Source: Klenkia sp. (GTDB lineage: Bacteria > Actinomycetota > Actinomycetes > Mycobacteriales > Geodermatophilaceae). Taken from it: a stretch of DNA of 5,942 nt. The position numbers were made by a program, and so were the translations under genes. The stretch is from assembly GCA_025966215.1 (NCBI GenBank), contig JAOPVM010000248.1:1-5942 (forward strand), written 5' to 3'. This document shows, in pieces, positions 1-5,942 of the stretch; positions within the stretch are counted from its first letter, which is position 1, and each line of letters opens with the position of its first letter. Under the pieces are notes generated by a model that was not told the DNA's origin, did not search any database, and saw only the letters and a program-made list of their open reading frames with translations.

Positions 1-2124
1 ATCGTCGGCAGCGGCGTGGACGGTCCCGCCGACCTGCCCGACATCGACCCGTCCACGCTGGACTCCGCGGCCGTGGAGCAGGCGCTGACCTGCGGCCGGT
101 TCCGCCCCGAGGTGTGCGCGGCGTACCAGTCCGCGGCCTCGACCGGCAGCCTCACCCCGGAGATCGCCGAGATCCTCGACCGCTCCAGCCCGGCCGCGGT
201 GCTCGACCGGATCACCGCGCCGACCCTGCTGATACAGGGCACCCAGGACTCGCTGTTCGGGCTGGGCCAGGCCGACGCCAACGCCGCCGGGATCGCCGCC
301 CACGGCACCCCGGTCAAGGTCGTCTGGTACGAGGGCGGGCACGACTCCTCCGCCGACGAGCGCACCACCGCCGACCTGCGCGACCTGGTCGCCGGCTGGT
401 TCGACGAGCACCTGCGCGGGCAGGGCGATGCCGGCACCGGCTTCACCTACCCGGTGCCCACCGGCGTCGGCGCGGCCACCGGCAGCGTGCAGGGCGGCGG
501 TCAGACCGAGCAGGCCTCGGCCTACCCCGGCACCGGCGACGCCGCCCCGGCCCAGCGCGCCGACGTGGCGCTGTCCGGGACCACCTTCCCGGTCGTCACC
601 CCACCCGGGGGCAACCCGGCCGCGATCACCACCGTGCCCGGCCTGGGCGCGGTCACCGCGGCCCTCGGCGGGACGACGGTGGAGATCCCCGGCCAGTTCG
701 CCGCCTTCGACTCCGCGCCGCTGACCACCGCCGCCGACGTCGTCGGCGCCTCCACGGTCACGCTGGCGGTCTCCTCGCCGACCGGCACCGCGACGCTGTT
801 CGCCAAGCTCTACGACGTCTCACCCGACGGCGGGCAGTTCCTGCCCTCGGGCCTGGTGGCACCGCTGTCGCTGACCGGTGTCTCCACCGACCCGACCGCG
901 CCCACCGAGGTCGAGGTCGCCCTGCCCGGGATCGTGCACCGGTTCGAGGCCGGCCACACGATGCGGGTGCTGGTCTCCTCCACCGACCAGGCGTTCACCG
1001 CCCCCGCCGAGGCCGGGGTCTACACCGTGGGCCTGGCCGAGGGCGGCGCGCTGGCCGCGCCGACCGTCGACGGGACCGTGCAGGGCGGGTCCGGTGCCAC
1101 CCGCTGGTGGGTGCTGCTGGCCGTGCTGGCCGGACTCGGGGTGCTGGGCATGGTCGTCGCCACGCTGTGGGGCGCCCGCCGTCGCACGCAGCTCTCGGTC
1201 GTCGAGCCCGACGGCGAGGACGTGCCGCTGCGCTTCGAGGGCGTGACGAAGTCCTACAAGGACGGGTTCACCGCCGTCCGCGACCTGTCCTTCGAGGTGC
1301 GCCGCGGCCAGGTGCTCGGCCTGCTCGGGCCCAACGGCGCCGGCAAGACCACCTCGCTGCGGATGCTGATGGGCCTGATCCAGCCCTCCGCGGGCACCAT
1401 CTCGGTCTTCGGGCACCCGGCGTCCCCGGGTGCTCCGGTGCTCTCCCGGCTCGGCTCCTTCGTCGAGGGCACCGGCCTGCAGCCGCACCTGTCCGGCCGG
1501 GACAACCTGGAGCTCTACTGGGCCGCCACCGGCCGCCCCGCCGAGGACGCGCACCTCGAGGAGGCGATCGAGATCGCCGGCCTCGGGACGGCGCTGGACA
1601 AGCGGGTGCGCTCCTACTCCCAGGGCATGCGCCAGCGGGTGGCCATCGCCCAGGCCATGCTCGGCCTGCCCGACCTGCTGGTGCTCGACGAACCGACCAA
1701 CGGGCTGGACCCGCCGCAGATCCACGCCATGCGCGAGGTGCTGCAGGACTACGCGAAGACCGGTCGCACGGTCATCGTGAGCAGCCACCTGCTGGCCGAG
1801 ATCGAGCAGACCTGCTCGCACGTCGTCGTGATGGCCAAGGGCCAGAAGGTCGCCGAGGGCACGGTCGAGGAGATCATCGGCACCGGTGGCGCCGTGCTGG
1901 TGGTGCTCGCCGAGGACGCCGACACCGACCGCGCCGTCGCCGTCCTGGAGTCCCTGGACGGTGCCGCGGTCGAGCGCGCCGACGAGGGGCTGGTCGTCGA
2001 CCTCGGCGGCACCAGCCGGGCGGCCGCCGTCGCCGCCCTGGTGGGTGCCGGCATCGGCGTCGACCAGCTCACCCCGCGTCGTCGGCTCGAGGACGCGTTC
2101 CTGTCGCTGGTGGGGGAGTCATGA
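1..2124 (+). CDS. Fusion protein: alpha/beta-hydrolase (CocE/S15-like), membrane helix and BcrA-like ABC transporter ATPase (5' partial)
   Basis: The reading frame is open from base 1, so the start lies upstream; GTG at 16 is only the first internal start-like codon. 707 residues are visible. Domains in order: the C-terminal part of an alpha/beta-hydrolase, with the acid in GTQD (Asp codon 247-249) and the histidine in GGHD (340-342), while the nucleophile serine would be upstream; a beta-rich region at about 430-1080 resembling the X-Pro dipeptidyl-peptidase C-terminal sandwich; one hydrophobic helix (1105-1173) followed by GARRR; an ABC ATPase with Walker A GPNGAGKTT (1327-1353), signature YSQGMRQR (1615-1638), Walker B LLVLDE (1675-1692) and H-loop His (1786-1788); and a DrrA/BcrA-type C-terminal tail ending LEDAFLSLVGES. 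The Q-loop position carries Glu (VEG, 1465-1467), as in BcrA/LanF-like ATPases. By the positive-inside rule the hydrolase faces outward and the ATPase is cytoplasmic. The substrate is unknown. The gene overlaps the permease gene by four bases. Confidence 0.9.
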   Translation: MVGSGVDGPADLPDIDPSTLDSAAVEQALTCGRFRPEVCAAYQSAASTGSLTPEIAEILDRSSPAAVLDRITAPTLLIQGTQDSLFGLGQADANAAGIAAHGTPVKVVWYEGGHDSSADERTTADLRDLVAGWFDEHLRGQGDAGTGFTYPVPTGVGAATGSVQGGGQTEQASAYPGTGDAAPAQRADVALSGTTFPVVTPPGGNPAAITTVPGLGAVTAALGGTTVEIPGQFAAFDSAPLTTAADVVGASTVTLAVSSPTGTATLFAKLYDVSPDGGQFLPSGLVAPLSLTGVSTDPTAPTEVEVALPGIVHRFEAGHTMRVLVSSTDQAFTAPAEAGVYTVGLAEGGALAAPTVDGTVQGGSGATRWWVLLAVLAGLGVLGMVVATLWGARRRTQLSVVEPDGEDVPLRFEGVTKSYKDGFTAVRDLSFEVRRGQVLGLLGPNGAGKTTSLRMLMGLIQPSAGTISVFGHPASPGAPVLSRLGSFVEGTGLQPHLSGRDNLELYWAATGRPAEDAHLEEAIEIAGLGTALDKRVRSYSQGMRQRVAIAQAMLGLPDLLVLDEPTNGLDPPQIHAMREVLQDYAKTGRTVIVSSHLLAEIEQTCSHVVVMAKGQKVAEGTVEEIIGTGGAVLVVLAEDADTDRAVAVLESLDGAAVERADEGLVVDLGGTSRAAAVAALVGAGIGVDQLTPRRRLEDAFLSLVGES

Positions 2125-2987
2125 GCAGTGCTGTGCAGTCGACCGGTGCGGTCGCCGGGTACCGGCCCGAGCGCACCCTGCGGCTGTCGGTGGAGCTGCG
2201 CCGGCAGTTCAAGCGGCGGCGCACCATCGGGGTCTTCGCCGCGATGGTCGCCCTGCCGCTGGTGCTCATCGCCGCCCTGCAGCTCGGTGCCTCGGAGGAC
2301 GCGCAGGCCAACAGCCGGCTCAACCTGGTCGACGTCGCCACGTCGTCCGGGCTGAACTTCACGCTGTTCGTGCTCTTCGCGACCACGTCGTTCTTCCTGG
2401 TCGTGGTCTACGCGCTGTTCTTCGGCGACACCGTGGCCAGCGAGGCCCAGTGGGGCTCGCTGCGCTACGCCCTGGCGACGCCGGTGCCCCGGATGCGGCT
2501 GCTCCGGCAGAAGTGGCTGGCCGCGCTGGTGCTCTCGGTGTCCGCACTGCTGACCGTCACGGTGGTCGCCGTCGTCGCCGGGGGGATCGCGTTCGGGTTC
2601 GCCGACATCCAGACCCCGATCGGGATCAGCATCGACCAGGCCGACGGGCTGCTGCGGCTGGCCGGGATGGTCGGCTACCTCGCCGTCCACCTGCTCGTCG
2701 TCGGCACTCTGGCGTTCTGGCTGTCCACGGTCACCGATGCGCCGCTGGCCGCGGTCGGTGGCTCGGTGTTCACCATGTTCGTCTTCGCGATCCTCGACCA
2801 GGTCGAGCAGCTCGGCGCCGTCCGGGACTACTTCCCGACCGCCGAGGAGTTCGCCTGGACCGACCTCCTGCAGACCCCGATCGACAGCGGTGACCTCTAC
2901 CGCGGCGTCATCCAGTCGCTGCTCTACGCCGCCGTCTTCACCGCCCTGGCCTTCCGGCACTTCGCCCGCCGCGACGTCACCTCCTGA
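2121..2987 (+). CDS. ABC-2 type transporter permease
   Basis: This 288-residue integral membrane protein is the likely partner of the upstream ATPase. The ATG overlaps the upstream stop (ATGA) and is preceded by GGGGGAG at 2112-2118, so the two genes are translationally coupled. A basic cytoplasmic N-terminus (RRQFKRRR, residues 27-34) precedes six hydrophobic segments at about residues 35-57, 80-102, 133-160, 180-202, 207-226 and 263-280. Between helices two and three, E108 with GSLRYALATPVPR (112-124) and a following K131 matches the coupling-helix motif typical of ABC-2/BcrB-like exporters. The length is normal for this family. The protein presumably dimerises to form the exporter channel. 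The cargo cannot be read from the sequence; family precedent includes peptide antibiotics and other amphiphiles. The assignment to the ABC-2 class is firm, the substrate is not. Confidence 0.92.
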   Translation: MSSAVQSTGAVAGYRPERTLRLSVELRRQFKRRRTIGVFAAMVALPLVLIAALQLGASEDAQANSRLNLVDVATSSGLNFTLFVLFATTSFFLVVVYALFFGDTVASEAQWGSLRYALATPVPRMRLLRQKWLAALVLSVSALLTVTVVAVVAGGIAFGFADIQTPIGISIDQADGLLRLAGMVGYLAVHLLVVGTLAFWLSTVTDAPLAAVGGSVFTMFVFAILDQVEQLGAVRDYFPTAEEFAWTDLLQTPIDSGDLYRGVIQSLLYAAVFTALAFRHFARRDVTS

Positions 2988-3002
2988 TCCACGCCGAGGG
3001 CC

Positions 3003-3824
3003 TCAGAGGGAGGCGCGGACGGCCTGGGCCCAGCCCTCGCCCATCGGGGCGTCGGTGGCGGTGACGTTGGGCAGGGCGGCGATGGCGGCGGACACGCCGG
3101 GGACGGCGGCGCCGTTCGCGGTGAGCCACAACCGGCCGACGGCGGGGGCCATCTCCAGGTCGCTGACCGAGTCCCCGACGGCGACGGCCTCGGCCGGGTC
3201 GATCCCGCGGCGGGCGAGGTCCCAGGCGATCGCGGCGCCCTTGTCGATCCCGCGCGGCATCAGGTGGTAGACGTGCGGGTCGGACCCGACGTCCTCCAGC
3301 GTCATCCGGGAGGTCCGCGGCACCCGGCCGTTGTCCTTGACCGTCAGCCACCCCCAGCCCTGCTCGGCCAGCCAGGTGTCGACGGCGACGGTGTCCACCG
3401 AGCCCCGCAGCAGGGCGTCGGCGGCGTGCGTGGTGTGCCAGGGCGCGTGCCACTCCAGCCGGCCGGGGTGCTCGGCGACCAGGGCCTCGACGACGCCGAG
3501 GTCGGCCATGACGTCCATCGGCGTGCGGCCGGCGAACTCGGCCGGGAGGTCGCCGGTGAGCAGGTGGGTCTCCCGGCCGCCGTCCCAGCTGACCAGCGAG
3601 CCGAGCTCGGCGACGTGCCCGTCGACGGCGAACACCCGGCCGGCCTCCAGCAGCTGCGCGTGGGTGCGCCCGGAGACCAGCACGAGCGGGACGCCGGCCC
3701 GGTGCAGCTCCAGCAGGGCCGTGGCGGGGGAGTCGGTGAGCTCGCGCCCGGCGGTGTGGAAGAAGGACCCGCGCGGTCCCACCATCGTGCCGTCGAGGTC
3801 GGTGTAGACGATCGCAGCGGCCAT
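3003..3824 (-). CDS. HAD-superfamily hydrolase, type IIB (Cof/mannosyl-3-phosphoglycerate phosphatase-like)
   Basis: This is a 273-residue cytoplasmic phosphatase of the haloacid dehalogenase superfamily. Motif I is DLDGT, with nucleophile D9 and acid/base D11; motif II is the serine in VLVSGRT (S51); the motif III lysine is K195 in DKGAAIAW; motif IV is GDSVSD (D218, D222), which binds Mg2+. A cap of about 110 residues between motifs II and III makes it a C2-capped (type IIB) member, the group that includes Cof-type sugar phosphatases and mannosyl-3-phosphoglycerate phosphatase. I cannot tell which sugar or other phosphate it hydrolyses. I chose the ATG at 3824 because GCAGG ends nine bases upstream; an in-frame ATG at 3833 would sit directly against that AGG and is less likely. 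The gene converges on the permease gene with only 15 bases between stop codons and diverges from the riboswitch-controlled gene. Confidence 0.9.
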   Translation of the reverse strand: MAAAIVYTDLDGTMVGPRGSFFHTAGRELTDSPATALLELHRAGVPLVLVSGRTHAQLLEAGRVFAVDGHVAELGSLVSWDGGRETHLLTGDLPAEFAGRTPMDVMADLGVVEALVAEHPGRLEWHAPWHTTHAADALLRGSVDTVAVDTWLAEQGWGWLTVKDNGRVPRTSRMTLEDVGSDPHVYHLMPRGIDKGAAIAWDLARRGIDPAEAVAVGDSVSDLEMAPAVGRLWLTANGAAVPGVSAAIAALPNVTATDAPMGEGWAQAVRASL

Positions 3825-3834
3825 GCGGGACATC

Positions 3835-3861
3835 CTGCCAAGGGCCCGCTTCCGGTACGGT
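3835..3861 (+). promoter_or_regulatory. Candidate promoter of the SAM-riboswitch leader
   Basis: TACGGT at 3856-3861 fits the actinobacterial -10 pattern TANNNT and would start transcription around 3867-3869, a few bases before riboswitch helix P1. The best -35 match, CTGCCA at 3835-3840, is poor (4 of 6) and its 15-base spacer is short. Position relative to the aptamer is the main support. Confidence 0.4.
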
Positions 3862-3873
3862 GGCCGAGTTCCA

Positions 3874-3997
3874 CTCATCCAGCGGGGCAGAGGGACACGG
3901 CCCGCTGAAGCCCCGGCAACCACCGTGCGCACTCGTGCGCGCAGCAGGTGCCCCTTCCGTCCTGCGCGGCTCGACGGCCCGACGCGGGGAAGATGAG
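3874..3997 (+). promoter_or_regulatory. SAM-I (S-box) riboswitch
   Basis: This is an S-adenosylmethionine-sensing aptamer in the leader of the threonine-synthase-like gene. P1 is CTCATC (3874-3879) with GATGAG (3992-3997). P2 is CGGGGC (3883-3888) with GCCCCG (3910-3915), interrupted by the kink-turn (CAGAGGG...CTGAAG). The core GGCAACC lies at 3915-3921. P3 closes with CACC (3921-3924) and GGTG (3947-3950), with inner TGCGC/GCGCA pairs. P4 is CCTGCG (3961-3966) with CGCGGG (3983-3988). The P2 loop ACGG (3897-3900) can form the pseudoknot with CCGT (3957-3960). The positions that contact SAM in the family are present: G3882, C3917, A3918, A3919, T3949 and G3950. J3/4 reads GCCCCTTCC where AA commonly occurs. 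The GAAGCCCCGGCAACC core and the P4 helix fit SAM-I better than SAM-IV. P1 runs into the Shine-Dalgarno, which suggests translational repression by SAM. Confidence 0.94.
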
Positions 3998-4001
3998 GAG
4001 G
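3996..4001 (+). promoter_or_regulatory. Shine-Dalgarno AGGAGG overlapping riboswitch P1
   Basis: AGGAGG ends ten bases before the ATG at 4012 and sets that start over the in-frame ATG at 4018. Its first two bases (3996-3997) are also the last two bases of the P1 3' strand, so ligand-stabilised P1 would compete directly with ribosome binding. Confidence 0.85.
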
Positions 4002-4011
4002 TAGTCGTCGT

Positions 4012-5313
4012 ATGACCATGACCGCTCCTGTTGCTGGGGTCGCTGCTCAGCGCTCCACCCAGCCGATCGCGACCAACCCCGCCCGCGGCCTGGTGTGCCG
4101 CAACTGCGGGGCCACCTTCGGCCTGATCGCCGAGCACGCGTGCGCCGAGTGCTTCGGCCCGCTGGAGGTCGACTACGACCCCGAGCTCATGCGCGCGGTG
4201 ACCCGCGAGCAGATCGAGGCCGGCCCGCAGAACATCTGGCGCTACTCGGCGCTGCTGCCCACCGGCCAGGACCCGGAGTCCCGGGTCAGCCTGGACCCGG
4301 GGATGACCCCGCTCGTGCGCGCCCAGCGCCTGGGCGACGAGCTGGGCTTCTCCGCCGCGCTGTGGGTCAAGGACGACTCGGCGAACCCGACGCACTCCTT
4401 CAAGGACCGGGTGGTCAGCCTGGCCGCCACCGCAGCGAAGGGCTTCGGGTACGCCAAGATCGCCTGCGCCTCCACCGGCAACCTGGCCAACTCGGTCGCT
4501 GCGCACGCCGCCCGCACCGGGCTGCCCTCCTTCGTCTTCGTGCCCAGCGACCTGGAGCCGGGCAAGATCGTCCAGTCGGCGGTCTACGGCCAGACGCTGG
4601 TCGCCGTCGACGGCTCCTACGACGACGTCAACCGGCTCACCAGCGAGCTCGCCGAGACCGACGAGTTCGAGGACTGCGCGTTCGTCAACCAGAACGTGCG
4701 GCCCTACTACGCCGAGGGCTCCAAGACCGTCGGCTACGAGATCGCCGAGCAGCTCGGCTGGCGCATCCCCGCCCAGGTCGTCATCCCGATGGCCTCGGGC
4801 TCGCTGCTGACCAAGGTGGACAAGGCCTGGCGCGAGCTGGTCGCCGCCGGGATCGTCGCCGACACCGAGTGGACCGTGTTCGGTGCCCAGTCGGCCGGCT
4901 GCGACCCGATCGCGACGGCCTTCGAGAACGGCTGGGACGTCGTCAAGCCGGTCAAGCCCACCGGGATCGCCAAGTCGCTGAACATCGGCAACCCCGCCGA
5001 CGGCCCCTACGCCCTGGACACCATCCGGCGCACCGGCGGCTCGGTCGGCCGGGTCGGGGACGCCGAGATCGTGCAGGGCATCCGTGACCTGGCGCGCACC
5101 ACCGGTGTGTTCGCCGAGACCGCCGGTGGGGTGACGACGGCGGTGCTGCGCCAGCTGGTCGAGCGCGGGGTGCTGGACCCGGCGAAGGAGACCGTCGTGC
5201 TCAACACGGGGGAGGGCCTGAAGACCCTGGACCCGCTCGCCCCGGTCGTGGGCCCCACCCACCGGGTGGACCCGTCGTTGACGTCGGTCCGGGCGGCCGG
5301 GCTCATCAGCTGA
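4012..5313 (+). CDS. thrC: Threonine synthase family PLP enzyme (threonine synthase or MetM-type homocysteine synthase)
   Basis: This 433-residue cytoplasmic fold-type II PLP enzyme acts on O-phospho-L-homoserine. An N-terminal zinc ribbon has C29, C32, C44 and C47. The PLP-binding lysine is K131 in NPTHSFKDR (125-133). STGNLA (154-159) and ASGS (261-264) form the phosphate/cofactor-binding loops, and NTGEGLKT (398-405) lies in the C-terminal active-site region. The length fits zinc-ribbon threonine synthases. By homology alone it would be called thrC: O-phosphohomoserine to threonine plus phosphate. However, its leader is a SAM-I riboswitch, and from memory it resembles the Streptomyces protein MetM, which makes homocysteine from O-phosphohomoserine with a thiocarboxylated sulfur-carrier protein. 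I infer that this second role is a serious alternative. There is no thrB or hom beside it, as a classic threonine operon would have, and no sulfur-carrier gene follows. The enzyme family is certain; the exact reaction is open. Confidence 0.95.
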   Translation: MTMTAPVAGVAAQRSTQPIATNPARGLVCRNCGATFGLIAEHACAECFGPLEVDYDPELMRAVTREQIEAGPQNIWRYSALLPTGQDPESRVSLDPGMTPLVRAQRLGDELGFSAALWVKDDSANPTHSFKDRVVSLAATAAKGFGYAKIACASTGNLANSVAAHAARTGLPSFVFVPSDLEPGKIVQSAVYGQTLVAVDGSYDDVNRLTSELAETDEFEDCAFVNQNVRPYYAEGSKTVGYEIAEQLGWRIPAQVVIPMASGSLLTKVDKAWRELVAAGIVADTEWTVFGAQSAGCDPIATAFENGWDVVKPVKPTGIAKSLNIGNPADGPYALDTIRRTGGSVGRVGDAEIVQGIRDLARTTGVFAETAGGVTTAVLRQLVERGVLDPAKETVVLNTGEGLKTLDPLAPVVGPTHRVDPSLTSVRAAGLIS

Positions 5314-5569
5314 ACCCCGCGAGCGGTCCCGGCTCCTCCACACGGGCGCCGGGCCGCTCCCGGGCGCCGGCCCTGCTCGCCGGGCACGGGGCGCTGGTCG
5401 TGGTCCTGCTGCTGGTCACGCCGGGGACGGCGCCGGCCGGTGGCCGGCTGGACGCCGCGCTGCGCGTCGGACGGCGACGACCCGGTGTCGAGGCCGGCTG
5501 GTGCGCCGTCGTCACGACGCGCTCCTCGCTCTGACGGCCCGCCGCTCGGGCCGACCGCCGACCCCACTC
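5314..5569. other. Intergenic region with no supported gene
   Basis: This GC-rich stretch lies between the threonine-synthase-like stop and the groEL control region. I see no ORF with a convincing start and ribosome-binding site. It contains the decamer CGGGCGCCGG twice (5343-5352 and 5361-5370), a GGGCCG/CGGCCC dyad (5351-5373) and a stronger dyad at 5432-5448. One frame, open to TGA at 5532-5534, has G/C-rich third positions and a hydrophobic stretch but only a GTG at 5400 as a start. No MoaD/ThiS-like protein ending in Gly-Gly is encoded here. Confidence 0.6.
5432..5448 (+). terminator. GC-rich hairpin, possible non-canonical terminator
   Basis: GCCGGCC (5432-5438) and GGCCGGC (5442-5448) form a perfect seven-pair stem with a three-base loop, about 120 bases after the upstream stop. 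There is no T-tract, so this is not a classic intrinsic terminator. In this GC-rich sequence the dyad could also be chance. Confidence 0.2.
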
Positions 5570-5596
5570 CTTGCACTCGCCAGGGTCGAGTGCCAG
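5570..5596. promoter_or_regulatory. CIRCE operator 1 (HrcA binding site)
   Basis: CTTGCACTC, nine bases, then GAGTGCCAG matches the CIRCE consensus TTAGCACTC-N9-GAGTGCTAA at 7 of 9 positions in each arm, with exact spacing. HrcA binding here would cover the promoter's -35 and -10 region and repress groEL at normal temperature. Confidence 0.9.
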
Positions 5597-5599
5597 ACT
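5571..5599 (+). promoter_or_regulatory. Candidate groEL promoter
   Basis: TTGCAC (5571-5576) and CAGACT (5594-5599) are separated by 17 bases and overlap CIRCE 1. Transcription would start near 5606, inside CIRCE 2, giving a leader of about 140 bases. The -35 match is only fair, so the position relative to the operators carries most of the weight. Confidence 0.4.
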
Positions 5600-5603
5600 C
5601 GGG

Positions 5604-5630
5604 CTGGCACTCGGAGCACCTGAGTGCCAA
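5604..5630. promoter_or_regulatory. CIRCE operator 2 (HrcA binding site)
   Basis: CTGGCACTC, nine bases, then GAGTGCCAA matches the CIRCE consensus at 7 of 9 and 8 of 9 positions. It starts 34 bases after operator 1 does, about three helical turns, so two HrcA dimers could sit on the same DNA face. Paired CIRCE sites are known upstream of actinobacterial groE genes. Confidence 0.92.
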
Positions 5631-5662
5631 CCAGGTCGGACCGGTGAGGCACCGGCACGTGA

Positions 5663-5942
<280 letters not shown>

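Noticed and set aside
114..2120. N-terminal extension of the permease frame across the hydrolase-ATPase gene
   Set aside because: The translation upstream of 2121 is Arg/Pro/Gly-rich shadow sequence. The coupled ATG at 2121 with GGGGGAG is the clear start.
3874..3997. SAM-IV riboswitch
   Set aside because: SAM-IV also occurs in actinobacteria, but it lacks the P4 helix in the core. Here P4 (3961-3988), the kink-turn and the SAM-I order are all present.
3825..4019. Longer N-terminus for the phosphatase starting at 4019
   Set aside because: It would be read antisense through the riboswitch, and motif I of the HAD fold sits properly nine residues after the ATG at 3824.
2977..5343. Very long open frame on the minus strand opposite several genes
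   Set aside because: It runs antisense through the phosphatase (different frame), riboswitch and threonine-synthase-like gene. Its composition is low-complexity Arg/Gly/Asp typical of shadow frames in GC-rich DNA.
5343..5370. Direct repeat CGGGCGCCGG as a mobile-element or attachment-site footprint
   Set aside because: It has ten-base copies only 18 bases apart, is partly self-palindromic and GC-only, and no transposase or integrase is nearby. Chance is likely.
5641..5655. CCGGTG/CACCGG hairpin in the groEL leader as an RNA thermometer
   Set aside because: It has a six-pair stem with a three-base loop, far from the Shine-Dalgarno at 5732, with no pairing to it that I can see.

Overview
The window is very GC-rich, dense coding DNA with strong third-position G/C bias. 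It reads as a high-GC Actinomycetota chromosome. The last gene opens like the actinobacterial GroEL2/Cpn60.2 type and is preceded by HrcA-type CIRCE operators, and a SAM-I riboswitch of the usual high-GC form precedes the threonine-synthase-like gene. A Geodermatophilaceae-like or related lineage is plausible, but that is an impression and not a proven assignment. Both edge genes are cut: the first lacks its N-terminus and the last lacks its C-terminus.

Layout. (1) 1-2987, plus strand: a two-gene ABC exporter unit. The first gene (5' truncated) is an unusual fusion of an alpha/beta-hydrolase half, a beta-sandwich of CocE/X-Pro peptidase type, one transmembrane helix and a BcrA-like ABC ATPase. 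An ATGA overlap couples it to a six-helix ABC-2-type permease. (2) 3003-3824, minus strand: a HAD-superfamily type IIB (Cof/MPGP-like) phosphatase, convergent with the permease and divergent from the next gene. (3) 3874-5313, plus strand: a SAM-I (S-box) riboswitch whose closing helix runs into the Shine-Dalgarno sequence of a zinc-ribbon, PLP-dependent threonine-synthase-family gene. (4) 5314-5746: an intergenic region of about 430 bases holding GC-rich dyads and two CIRCE operators around a heat-shock promoter. (5) 5747 to the end: the first 65 codons of groEL (groEL2 type).

How it fits together. The exporter pair probably forms one membrane complex with a hydrolase domain facing outward. 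The threonine-synthase-like enzyme is the most interesting gene. Control by a SAM riboswitch makes more sense for methionine/homocysteine synthesis than for threonine synthesis, so the protein may be a MetM-type homocysteine synthase that uses O-phosphohomoserine. The sulfur-carrier gene that, from memory, lies next to its Streptomyces counterpart is not visible downstream here. GroEL appears to be independently heat-shock regulated by HrcA.
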